7,310 nt of DNA from Promethearchaeota archaeon (lineage in GTDB: Archaea > Asgardarchaeota > Lokiarchaeia > Sigynarchaeales > SOKP01), in the NCBI GenBank assembly GCA_016839655.1, contig JAEOTW010000347.1, positions 1 to 7,310 on the forward strand, written 5' to 3'. Both the position numbers and the translations under genes were made by a program. The first letter of the stretch is position 1. Each line of letters begins with the position of its first letter. Under the pieces are notes generated by a model. The model did not search any database. It was given only the letters and a program-made list of their open reading frames with translations, and was not told the DNA's origin. This document shows positions 1 to 5,947 of the stretch, piece after piece.

Positions 1-1000
1 CAAAACCAATAGTAATAACTCCACCAGCTATTATAAGCAATGTATTATTGAAAATTAAGAAACCAAATATGCCAAATAATACTCCTCCAGTGATACCTAT
101 TAAGTTATCTATTAAAAATGCTTTTTTCCTGCCTATGTAATCGCTCAGTGCCCCAAAAGAAAATAACATCACAGCGGCTATCACCATATAGATTAACATG
201 ATAAGCAGAGCACTAGTTTCAGGATTTGCCGCACCTGAATTGGTAAATAAATATTCAAAAAATACTGGGGCAAAATCAACTAAAGTATGATATGCCGTTT
301 CAGCAAACCAGAAAAGAATTGTTAATAAAATCGTTAATTTTAACCATTTCTTACCAAAGACTTCCCTTATTCTTATTTTTTGCTTAACTTGTCTCTCCTT
401 AGTTATCTTGTCGTATTCTGACCAGACTTCTGATTCAGGTAAAGCAAACCAAAATAGAACAAGGAAGGGTATTGGAAATAAAGCAGTAAGAAAACAATAT
501 TGCCATCCTAAGGGTCCAATCAACATTGTTGTGATAATAGCGGCAATGTAACCTATTACAAAAGTAGAATGAACCAATCCTCCTGCTGCTCCTCTTCTTT
601 TTGTTGTAAAATACTCAGAGATTATTGAAAAGGATATTCCCCAACTCACACCTAATCCAGAAAGCATACGTAATATTGCAAAAAGGAGAAAACTATTGCG
701 AGGAACAAAAGCTGTAGAAGCTGAAAAAATAGCATCCCAAGCAATTGACAAAATCAAAGCTTTTTTTCTGCCAAATCTATCACCAATTTCACCAAATAAT
801 ATTGCTCCTGGTACAGTACAAACAAATTGTAATGAAATAACTAGTCCAATCGCAGTATCTCCTACACTAAAATAATCTTTTAATCTTTGAGCAAGAGTAC
901 TTATTAATACAAGTGAGTATCCATCATGCATCCAAGCAATTATTGCGGCTAGCATAACAACCATTAAAATACCTTTTGAATAAGATTTTTCTTCACTCAT
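1..1000 (-). CDS. MFS transporter, N-terminal 333 residues (3' end outside window)
   Basis: Major Facilitator Superfamily permease that probably imports a small organic anion or sugar acid across the cytoplasmic membrane. The frame is open from the ATG at 1000 to the window edge. Seen directly: TM1 carrying a buried acid in WMHDGYS (D26); motif A in the loop after TM2, GEIGDRFGRKK (70-80); a motif-B arginine at R111 in TM4 (RMLSGLGVSWG); KRRGAAGG (134-141); PESEVW at the end of TM6 (188-193); a charged central loop (about 194-220); and a second motif A, GALSDYIGRKK (283-293). These are marks of the sugar/aromatic-acid:H+ symporter-like MFS branch. The 333 residues cover about TM1-9; such proteins usually have about 400-450. 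An SD (GAGAGG, 6 nt spacer) supports the start. It follows the two sulfatase-family genes by 77 nt, so a role in taking up their substrate or exporting their product is inferred. The substrate is unknown. Confidence 0.9.
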   Translation of the reverse strand, partial: MSEEKSYSKGILMVVMLAAIIAWMHDGYSLVLISTLAQRLKDYFSVGDTAIGLVISLQFVCTVPGAILFGEIGDRFGRKKALILSIAWDAIFSASTAFVPRNSFLLFAILRMLSGLGVSWGISFSIISEYFTTKRRGAAGGLVHSTFVIGYIAAIITTMLIGPLGWQYCFLTALFPIPFLVLFWFALPESEVWSEYDKITKERQVKQKIRIREVFGKKWLKLTILLTILFWFAETAYHTLVDFAPVFFEYLFTNSGAANPETSALLIMLIYMVIAAVMLFSFGALSDYIGRKKAFLIDNLIGITGGVLFGIFGFLIFNNTLLIIAGGVITIGF

Positions 1001-1006
1001 TTTAAG

Positions 1007-1012
1007 CCTCTC
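1007..1012 (-). promoter_or_regulatory. Shine-Dalgarno site of the MFS transporter gene
   Basis: GAGAGG on the minus strand, separated by six bases from the ATG at 1000. It is well spaced and fixes the start of the transporter gene. The two sulfatase genes just upstream have no comparable site. Confidence 0.6.
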
Positions 1013-1037
1013 TATAGAAATTTATTATAATAAATAG

Positions 1038-1047
1038 TTAAATATAG
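1038..1047 (-). promoter_or_regulatory. possible TATA box for the MFS transporter gene
   Basis: On the minus strand the gap after the sulfatase gene contains CTATATTTAA, about 40 nt before the ATG at 1000, preceded by a purine-rich GAAGAGG that could serve as a BRE element. A start site about 25 nt downstream would leave a short leader that includes the SD. The AT-richness of the gap makes chance matches common, so this is tentative. Confidence 0.3.
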
Positions 1048-1070
1048 CCTCTTCATCTATTTAAATCTAT

Positions 1071-1077
1071 AAAAAAA
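1071..1077 (-). terminator. oligo-T tract after the second sulfatase gene
   Basis: Seven consecutive T residues on the minus strand directly follow the TAA stop at 1080-1078. There is no GC-rich hairpin, as is usual for archaeal intrinsic termination at U-tracts. It may end or attenuate the sulfatase transcript before the transporter gene. With T7 alone, partial read-through is likely. Confidence 0.35.
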
Positions 1078-2607
1078 TTAGGTCCCAGCAATTCTTTTTG
1101 GATATCTTGTCTGAGCTTTTAAATTTTCTTGAAATAATTTAATCACAAGTTCAAATCGTTTATCTCTTAAACTACTATCATTCCATAAATTATTCATTTC
1201 ATATGGATCTTTTTTACGATCATAAATTTCACCGAAATCGTTTAATCCTTCATAAATAGTTAGTTTATAATCCTCTGTTATTAAATGTCTCAATCTTACA
1301 TTTAATATTCCTATTTCCTCATCATTTTCTATTAAACAACAATCCCTAGGTTGTAATTTATGATTTTCAGGTTCTTTTAAAACGGTAGTAATATCATATC
1401 CTTGCATATCAGGGGGTTGTTGACTTTCTTTTATCCTTAGAAGATTTAAAATAGTCTTAGGATAATCAATAGAACTCATTAAAGAATTAGTTATTCCTGG
1501 TTTTGTAAGCCCTGGTACTCTCCATATCATTGGTATATGAAAAACACCCATATAAGTTGATGGACCTTTGAAAATCATTCCATGTTCACCCATCAAATCA
1601 CCATGATCACTAGTATATATTACTATTGTATTATCAGCATACCCTAGTTTTTCAAGAGATGCTAAAATCTGGCCTACGCAATCGTCTATTAGGGAAATTG
1701 TTCCATAAGTATAAGCGATAAATTGTTTTACTTCTTCTTCTGTAGTTTCTCTTAACATAGCTCCTGGCATTACATTAATATATGGTGCTAGATACGGGTG
1801 ATTCCGTAACTTCTCAAGATTGTCAAAATTTTTAGGCAAATCAATATCTTCTGGACTATACATATTCTTATATTTACCTGGAGGCCATACTGGTTGATGG
1901 GGATCAGGGAAAGAGCAATGGACATAGAAAGGTTTTTTCCCATAATGTCCCTTGGAATGTCTTTCTAGAAAGGCAATTGTTCTTTCGGTTACATATGAAC
2001 TAGAATATAATTCTACAGGTAAGTCATGTTCAGTAAATACAGAAAAGAAATTATCTATATTTTTCCATCTTTCTCGCATTTTCTCTACCTGGAGAGGTGA
2101 TCTTTCTTCTAACCAATCCAAATAATGACCACATAAACATGCACCATGACCTAATACTGTTTCAACTTCTTGGTATCCATAATAGGGTATAGGAAAGTTT
2201 TCACGTACAGGATAATTGCCTTCTTGAGGAAATACCCAATCTTGAAAATGTTCTGTAGATTTATAGTAGAGTTTGTAAGGTGCCACATTAAATTGATGGT
2301 GTAATTTTCCAAATGCTGCAGTATACCATCCTTTCTTTACGAGTGTCTGAGTAATTGTAGGAACATCTTTAGACAGAATCATTCCATTGCTTCGAACTCC
2401 ATGAACGTTTGGATATAATCCCGTCAATAGCGTCGCTCTATTAGGCATACACATAGGATTAGTACAGAAGGCATTAGTAAAATGTACCCCTTCACTTGAT
2501 AATCTATCAATATTTGGTGTCTTCAAAATCGGATTTCCAGAGCAACTCAGATGGTCATATCTTTGTTGATCAGTAATTATAAATAAAACATTCATTCTTT
2601 CACTCAT
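1078..2607 (-). CDS. cytoplasmic type I sulfatase/phosphonate monoester hydrolase-like enzyme (paralog A)
   Basis: Alkaline-phosphatase-superfamily hydrolase of the sulfatase branch, expected to cleave a sulfate, phosphonate or phosphodiester ester using a formylglycine made from Cys53. Visible in order (M1 = ATG at 2607): metal-site strand NVLFIITDQQR (D13, Q14); formylglycine motif C53-M-P-N-R57 followed by ATLLTG; FGKLHH (K101, H103); PDPH (D235, H237); and the second metal site SDHGDLMGEHG (D334, H335) with FKGP (K347). All expected catalytic positions are present. Length is 509 aa, normal for the family. The open frame extends to a TTG at 2616, but ATG 2607 aligns exactly with the start of the downstream-coordinate paralog. 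There is no signal peptide: the first core beta strand begins at residue 6, so the enzyme should be cytosolic. No SD is visible. It lies 76 nt after its paralog, with which it shares the C-terminal octapeptide YPKRIAGT. A sulfatase-maturing enzyme is needed and is not in the window. Substrate unknown. Confidence 0.92.
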   Translation of the reverse strand: MSERMNVLFIITDQQRYDHLSCSGNPILKTPNIDRLSSEGVHFTNAFCTNPMCMPNRATLLTGLYPNVHGVRSNGMILSKDVPTITQTLVKKGWYTAAFGKLHHQFNVAPYKLYYKSTEHFQDWVFPQEGNYPVRENFPIPYYGYQEVETVLGHGACLCGHYLDWLEERSPLQVEKMRERWKNIDNFFSVFTEHDLPVELYSSSYVTERTIAFLERHSKGHYGKKPFYVHCSFPDPHQPVWPPGKYKNMYSPEDIDLPKNFDNLEKLRNHPYLAPYINVMPGAMLRETTEEEVKQFIAYTYGTISLIDDCVGQILASLEKLGYADNTIVIYTSDHGDLMGEHGMIFKGPSTYMGVFHIPMIWRVPGLTKPGITNSLMSSIDYPKTILNLLRIKESQQPPDMQGYDITTVLKEPENHKLQPRDCCLIENDEEIGILNVRLRHLITEDYKLTIYEGLNDFGEIYDRKKDPYEMNNLWNDSSLRDKRFELVIKLFQENLKAQTRYPKRIAGT

Positions 2608-2683
2608 AATAATCAAAAGATTTCATTTCTGCTTAAAATTCAAATTAATTCTATAATTATTTTAGGGAATCGTTTCATTCTTG

Positions 2684-4210
2684 TTATGTTCCAGCTATAC
2701 GTTTTGGATAATAGGATTGAGCATTAAGATTTTCGTGTAATAATTTATTTACTAATTCAAATCGTTTATCCTTAAAATTATCATTATACCATAAATTATT
2801 TAATTCATGAGGATCATTTTTTCGATCATAAATATCACCAAACTTACTAAGGCTATTATATATAGTCAATTTATAATTCTCGGTTATTAAATGACGTAAT
2901 CTTGCTTTAAGAGTGCCTACTTCTTCATCATTTTCAATTAAAATACTATCTCTTATCTTCTCATCAGGATCTTTTAAAATTGGAGAAATATCATAACCTT
3001 GCATTTCAGGAGGATGGTATCTTTCCGGTATGTCTAAAAGGTTTAAAATTGTTTTGGGATAATCAATTGAGCTGACTAGTGACTCAGACACGTCTCCAGG
3101 ACTGGTTAATCCTGGCACTTTCCAAATTAAGGGTAGTTGTAGTACACCATTAAAAGGACAAGGACCCTTAAATAAGAGCCCATGATCACCCATTAAATCC
3201 CCATGATCACTCATAAAAACAATTATTGTATTATCTGAAAGTTCCGATTTTTCCAATGAAGCTAGTATCTGCCCTATACTATAATCCACATATCCTATTG
3301 CTGCATATGTCAATGCTGTTATCTTGCGGACTTCCTCTTCCGTAGATTCACGTAAGAAAGCTCTTTTAAAAGGAGGATTTTTCAAATGGTAACCTAAGAA
3401 TTCATGGTTGTATAAATTAGCAATATCATCAAAATTTGCGGGAATGGTTATGTCTTCTGGTTTATACATAGCTTGATATCTTTCAGGGGGATATAACGGA
3501 TAATGCGGATCAGGAAATGAGCAATGTAAATAAAAGGGCTTATCTCCATAATTTCCCTTGTTGTACCTTTCGAGAAATGCTAGGGTCCTTTCTGTTACCC
3601 ACGTAGTATTATACAATTCTTCAGGTATCGCATCACAAAAAAGGCTAAATAAATTATCATAATTCATTACTCGTTTCTTCATATCTTTTGCAATTTCAGG
3701 AGCTCTTTCCTCTAACCATTCTAAATAATGTCCCGCACAAACTGAACCATTTCCCGAAATTACTTCAACTTCTTCATAGCCATAATAAGGTATTGGAAAG
3801 CTTTCTCTCACCGGATAAGTTATATCTCTATTGAGAGACCAATCAGTTAAACTTTCTGCAGATCTACTCCTATGTTTAAATGGCCCTAACCAATATTGAT
3901 GATGTATTTTTCCAAAAGCCGCGGTATGCCATCCTCTTTTCTTAAGAGTTTGAATGATCGTTGGAATATCTTTTCTTAAATTAATACCATTACTTCTAAC
4001 GCCATGAACATTTGGATATACTCCTGTAACCATAGTTGCTCTATTTGGCATACAGATGGGGTTTGTACAGAAATGATTCGTAAACCTAACGCCTTCTGCA
4101 GCTAGTTTATCAAGGTTTGGAGTCCTTACTGTTGAATTACCCGCACAACCCATATGGTCTGCGCGCATCGCGTCAGTTATAATAAATAGAACGTTATATT
4201 TTTCATTCAT
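2684..4210 (-). CDS. cytoplasmic type I sulfatase/phosphonate monoester hydrolase-like enzyme (paralog B)
   Basis: 508-aa paralog of the neighbouring enzyme, alignable end to end with well over half the residues identical by eye and few gaps. Visible: NVLFIITDAMR (D13, with A14 where paralog A has Q and classical arylsulfatases have D); formylglycine motif C53-M-P-N-R57; FGKIHH (K101, H103); PDPH (D234, H236); SDHGDLMGDHG (D335, H336); FKGP (K348). Cys22 and Cys48 are also shared by both copies. There is no signal peptide, so it should be cytosolic. The catalytic set is complete apart from the variable residue 14, so it is probably active, possibly on a different substrate from paralog A. It is the first gene of the sulfatase unit, behind a 135-206 nt promoter-bearing gap. 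The only SD-like match (AAAGG) sits one base from the ATG, too close to work, so initiation probably relies on a short leader. No T-tract separates it from paralog A, so co-transcription is likely. Confidence 0.92.
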   Translation of the reverse strand: MNEKYNVLFIITDAMRADHMGCAGNSTVRTPNLDKLAAEGVRFTNHFCTNPICMPNRATMVTGVYPNVHGVRSNGINLRKDIPTIIQTLKKRGWHTAAFGKIHHQYWLGPFKHRSRSAESLTDWSLNRDITYPVRESFPIPYYGYEEVEVISGNGSVCAGHYLEWLEERAPEIAKDMKKRVMNYDNLFSLFCDAIPEELYNTTWVTERTLAFLERYNKGNYGDKPFYLHCSFPDPHYPLYPPERYQAMYKPEDITIPANFDDIANLYNHEFLGYHLKNPPFKRAFLRESTEEEVRKITALTYAAIGYVDYSIGQILASLEKSELSDNTIIVFMSDHGDLMGDHGLLFKGPCPFNGVLQLPLIWKVPGLTSPGDVSESLVSSIDYPKTILNLLDIPERYHPPEMQGYDISPILKDPDEKIRDSILIENDEEVGTLKARLRHLITENYKLTIYNSLSKFGDIYDRKNDPHELNNLWYNDNFKDKRFELVNKLLHENLNAQSYYPKRIAGT

Positions 4211-4251
4211 ACCTTTCGAAACTTGCTATATGATGTGATATGCGATTTTTC

Positions 4252-4259
4252 TATAAAAA
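4252..4259 (-). promoter_or_regulatory. candidate TATA box (proximal) for the sulfatase unit
   Basis: The minus strand reads GTTTTTATAG about 42-50 nt before the ATG of sulfatase paralog B. A start about 25 nt downstream would give a leader of about 15-20 nt, which fits the absence of a usable SD. This is an archaeal TATA-like match in AT-rich DNA, so it is a candidate only. A second box lies further upstream. Confidence 0.4.
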
Positions 4260-4270
4260 CCAGTCTTATA

Positions 4271-4310
4271 ATATCAATACTATTTATGGAAATATATAAA
4301 TATTGGATAT
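4271..4310. repeat. imperfect inverted repeat around a TATA-like box
   Basis: Left arm ATATCAATA (4271-4279) and right arm TATTGGATAT (4301-4310) are complementary except for one unpaired base, and are separated by 21 nt. The spacer holds TTTATATA on the minus strand. Arms flanking the TATA box are where an archaeal repressor would bind, but short AT-rich inverted repeats also arise by chance. Confidence 0.3.
4293..4300 (-). promoter_or_regulatory. candidate TATA box (distal) for the sulfatase unit
   Basis: TTTATATA on the minus strand is a textbook archaeal TATA box, about 83-90 nt before the ATG of sulfatase paralog B. It lies inside the loop of an imperfect inverted repeat (4271-4279 and 4301-4310). 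If used, the leader would be about 55-60 nt. The proximal box is the alternative. Confidence 0.4.
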
Positions 4311-4345
4311 CTACTTGAATAGTTAGACTAATTTATCAAAAGCTA

Positions 4346-4420
4346 TTAAATAAAAGATTTATATTTCCTACGGATTCCTTTTAATCTGATAATTGAAGCT
4401 AAAAAGAAAAATAGTATCAT
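4346..4420 (-). CDS. candidate 24-aa small protein overlapping the oxidoreductase stop
   Basis: Short ORF beginning at an ATG that overlaps the TGA of the saccharopine dehydrogenase-like gene as ATGA (4420-4417). GGAG lies 5 nt upstream, the best-spaced SD in the window. The peptide starts MILFFFLASII, a short hydrophobic stretch of about 11 residues, and continues with a basic tail rich in R and K (RLKGIRRKYK), ending at TAA (4348-4346). It could be a tiny membrane-associated peptide translated by coupling to the upstream gene. Against this, the Phe codons come from a T5CT5 tract that could be a transcription terminator, the hydrophobic part is short for a full helix, and the SD is also plain coding sequence for QEN. 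No homolog is recognised. Confidence 0.3.
   Translation of the reverse strand: MILFFFLASIIRLKGIRRKYKSFI
4401..4411 (-). terminator. T5CT5 tract after the oxidoreductase gene
   Basis: TTTTTCTTTTT on the minus strand, six bases past the TGA stop of the saccharopine dehydrogenase-like gene. T-rich tracts without a hairpin act as archaeal terminators, and this would end the three-gene unit before the sulfatase promoter region. The same bases encode the Phe run of the candidate 24-aa ORF, so the two readings compete. Confidence 0.35.
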
Positions 4421-5514
4421 AAATTCTCCTGCTTAATAATAATATTTCTTAAAGCCAGTTCTTTTTTCATTTTTTCAAGATTTAGATCAGGGCACCCTTC
4501 AGGGGGAAATAAACCATGAATGCTGATATCTTTATTCATTATCATTTGTGCTATAATTGACGCAGGTACTGAGGTGAGCTTTGCAACTTCTCCTATAACT
4601 GCGAATGATAAATGAATATTTTTCTGATTTTTTATACCAATAACTTCAGTTTTAAAAGAAGAAATTATCTCCCTCTCTTCCACTTTCCCAGTTATAAGAG
4701 GAAATATCTTCAGAAAGAATTTACAAATTAATTTCATAATTTTTGCATGTTTTATCGGAATTATTTTATCAAGAATCTTAGTTAATAGAATATCTGATTC
4801 TGGTAGAATACCTCCTTTACAGATTGCTTCATTTGTGTCTATATAATGAGGGATTGTTACAGGTTCAGGATGCCCAACAAAATATATTGGAACGAATCCT
4901 AAGGGAGCGGGAAATTCAACAACTTCTCTATCAGTTAGAGCTCTGATATTGGTCCATTCTCCATTAATAAATTGTGGGACTTTTCCCATAGCAATATGAG
5001 CCCAGTGAGCTAACTGTCCAAAACCAATTGTTTCACCAGTATCCTCAAACCATAAAACTCTTATAGATTCAACTTTATCTAATTGAATTGCTCCCATTTT
5101 TGCCATTATATTTGTAAGTCCCGCTGATGCTCCTGAATTAATAAGAAATGTTAAGTTCTCACGCTCCACCAATTTATTCATTTTTAATAATGTTCGAGTA
5201 GCATCATGATCATCGCATATGTCGACATAATTAATTCCTGCTTGAATTGTAGCCCGAGGGATCCAATCCCCAAACATAAAATATGGACCAATATTGTTTA
5301 CTACTAATTTATGATCTTTAAGAACTTCTACCAGGTTTTCAAAATCCATAACATCTAATTTCTGAAATGAAGCTCTCGTACCTAATTTCTCAGCAATCTT
5401 TTTACCTTCTCTTTCCCTTATATCCGCTAGAGTAACTTTGAATCCGCTTTTTACTAGATCAAACGCAATATATCTACCAACTTCTCCACATGCACCTAAG
5501 ATAATAATACTCAT
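4417..5514 (-). CDS. saccharopine dehydrogenase-like NAD(P)-dependent oxidoreductase
   Basis: A 365-aa member of the saccharopine dehydrogenase-like family, presumably a cytosolic oxidoreductase acting on an amino acid-type or related small substrate. N-terminal Rossmann fold: ILGACGEVGR gives the glycine motif G7/G10/G13, and D31 at the end of the second strand (TLADIRE) favours NAD over NADP. The family signature NNIGPYFMFGDWIPRA (73-88) and GINYVDICDD (93-102) follow, then SGASAGLTN (128-135). The C-terminal half has the VPASI...HGLFPPEGCPD block (317-343) typical of the family's second domain. The start ATG overlaps the stop of the upstream membrane-protein gene as TAATG, with AAAAGG 10 nt upstream, which implies translational coupling. 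The reaction cannot be assigned: this superfamily includes saccharopine and carboxynorspermidine dehydrogenases as well as many uncharacterised proteins, and no lysine or polyamine gene is nearby. Confidence 0.85.
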   Translation of the reverse strand: MSIIILGACGEVGRYIAFDLVKSGFKVTLADIREREGKKIAEKLGTRASFQKLDVMDFENLVEVLKDHKLVVNNIGPYFMFGDWIPRATIQAGINYVDICDDHDATRTLLKMNKLVERENLTFLINSGASAGLTNIMAKMGAIQLDKVESIRVLWFEDTGETIGFGQLAHWAHIAMGKVPQFINGEWTNIRALTDREVVEFPAPLGFVPIYFVGHPEPVTIPHYIDTNEAICKGGILPESDILLTKILDKIIPIKHAKIMKLICKFFLKIFPLITGKVEEREIISSFKTEVIGIKNQKNIHLSFAVIGEVAKLTSVPASIIAQMIMNKDISIHGLFPPEGCPDLNLEKMKKELALRNIIIKQENL

Positions 5515-5921
5515 TAATGATTAACCTTTTTAGATAAGATTCTCTTAAAAATTAGTCTTTCTTTTTTTAATAATATTATCATAAATAAAGACCATAACAA
5601 ATCATAGGGAATAACGAATAGGAGAATCACTAGAAATTCAGGATATTCAAACAGGTTAATAAGGCTAAAAATAACCATAATAACCCTTACTAAAATATTT
5701 AATAAAGGAATTATTTTAAATTTCTCTATATCTCGGGCAGAATATATTAGAAGAATACCATAGCATAATAAAAAAGAGCCCGCCATTTGTGTAAATATGG
5801 GTATGTTTTCCAGTCCTATTTGTTTAAAAAGAATATCTAAAACCATAAATAACAAACCTATAACTATTTCTACAATTCCACCTAAAACTACTAAAATTTT
5901 CAATATATTTTTAGAACTCAT
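5514..5921 (-). CDS. uncharacterised four-helix membrane protein
   Basis: 135-aa integral membrane protein of unknown function; I do not recognise the family with confidence. Four hydrophobic helices are visible at about 6-29, 41-61, 70-91 and 96-118, followed by a strongly basic C-terminal tail (KKERLIFKRILSKK). Acidic residues lie within or at the edge of helices (E18, D29), and there is a PYDLLW segment at 105-110. By the positive-inside rule the tail should be cytoplasmic. Size and helix number resemble small DoxX- or BphX-like membrane proteins, but no diagnostic motif supports that. It lies 26 nt after the winged-helix gene and its stop overlaps the start of the oxidoreductase gene, so the three are probably co-transcribed. 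The gap holds a very strong SD (GAAGGAGGA), oddly 15 nt from the ATG. An in-frame stop lies between the two, so no earlier start is possible. Confidence 0.8.
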   Translation of the reverse strand: MSSKNILKILVVLGGIVEIVIGLLFMVLDILFKQIGLENIPIFTQMAGSFLLCYGILLIYSARDIEKFKIIPLLNILVRVIMVIFSLINLFEYPEFLVILLFVIPYDLLWSLFMIILLKKERLIFKRILSKKVNH

Positions 5922-5935
5922 AATTTCTAATTAAA

Positions 5936-5944
5936 TCCTCCTTC
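5936..5944 (-). promoter_or_regulatory. strong but distant Shine-Dalgarno site of the membrane-protein gene
   Basis: GAAGGAGGA on the minus strand, starting 3 nt past the TAA of the winged-helix gene. It is the longest anti-SD match in the window, yet 15 nt separate GGAGG from the ATG at 5921, beyond the usual 5-9. In-frame TAA in the spacer excludes an upstream start. Confidence 0.55.
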
Positions 5945-5947
5945 TTT

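Noticed and set aside
2608..2616. TTG at 2616 as the start of sulfatase paralog A
   Set aside because: It would add only three residues (M-I-I), has no SD, and breaks the exact N-terminal alignment with the paralog that ATG 2607 gives.
1078..4210. Tandem sulfatase genes as a transposon or recent DNA repeat
   Set aside because: The copies differ throughout at protein and DNA level, and no terminal inverted repeats, target-site duplications or transposase are seen. This is an old gene duplication.
4212..4216. AAAGG as an SD for sulfatase paralog B
   Set aside because: It is one base from the ATG, too close for normal SD pairing.
4211..4345. The longest gap checked for tRNA, CRISPR repeats or a structured RNA
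   Set aside because: No cloverleaf, no regularly spaced repeats and no GC-rich stem is visible. Only TATA-like boxes and one weak inverted repeat stand out.
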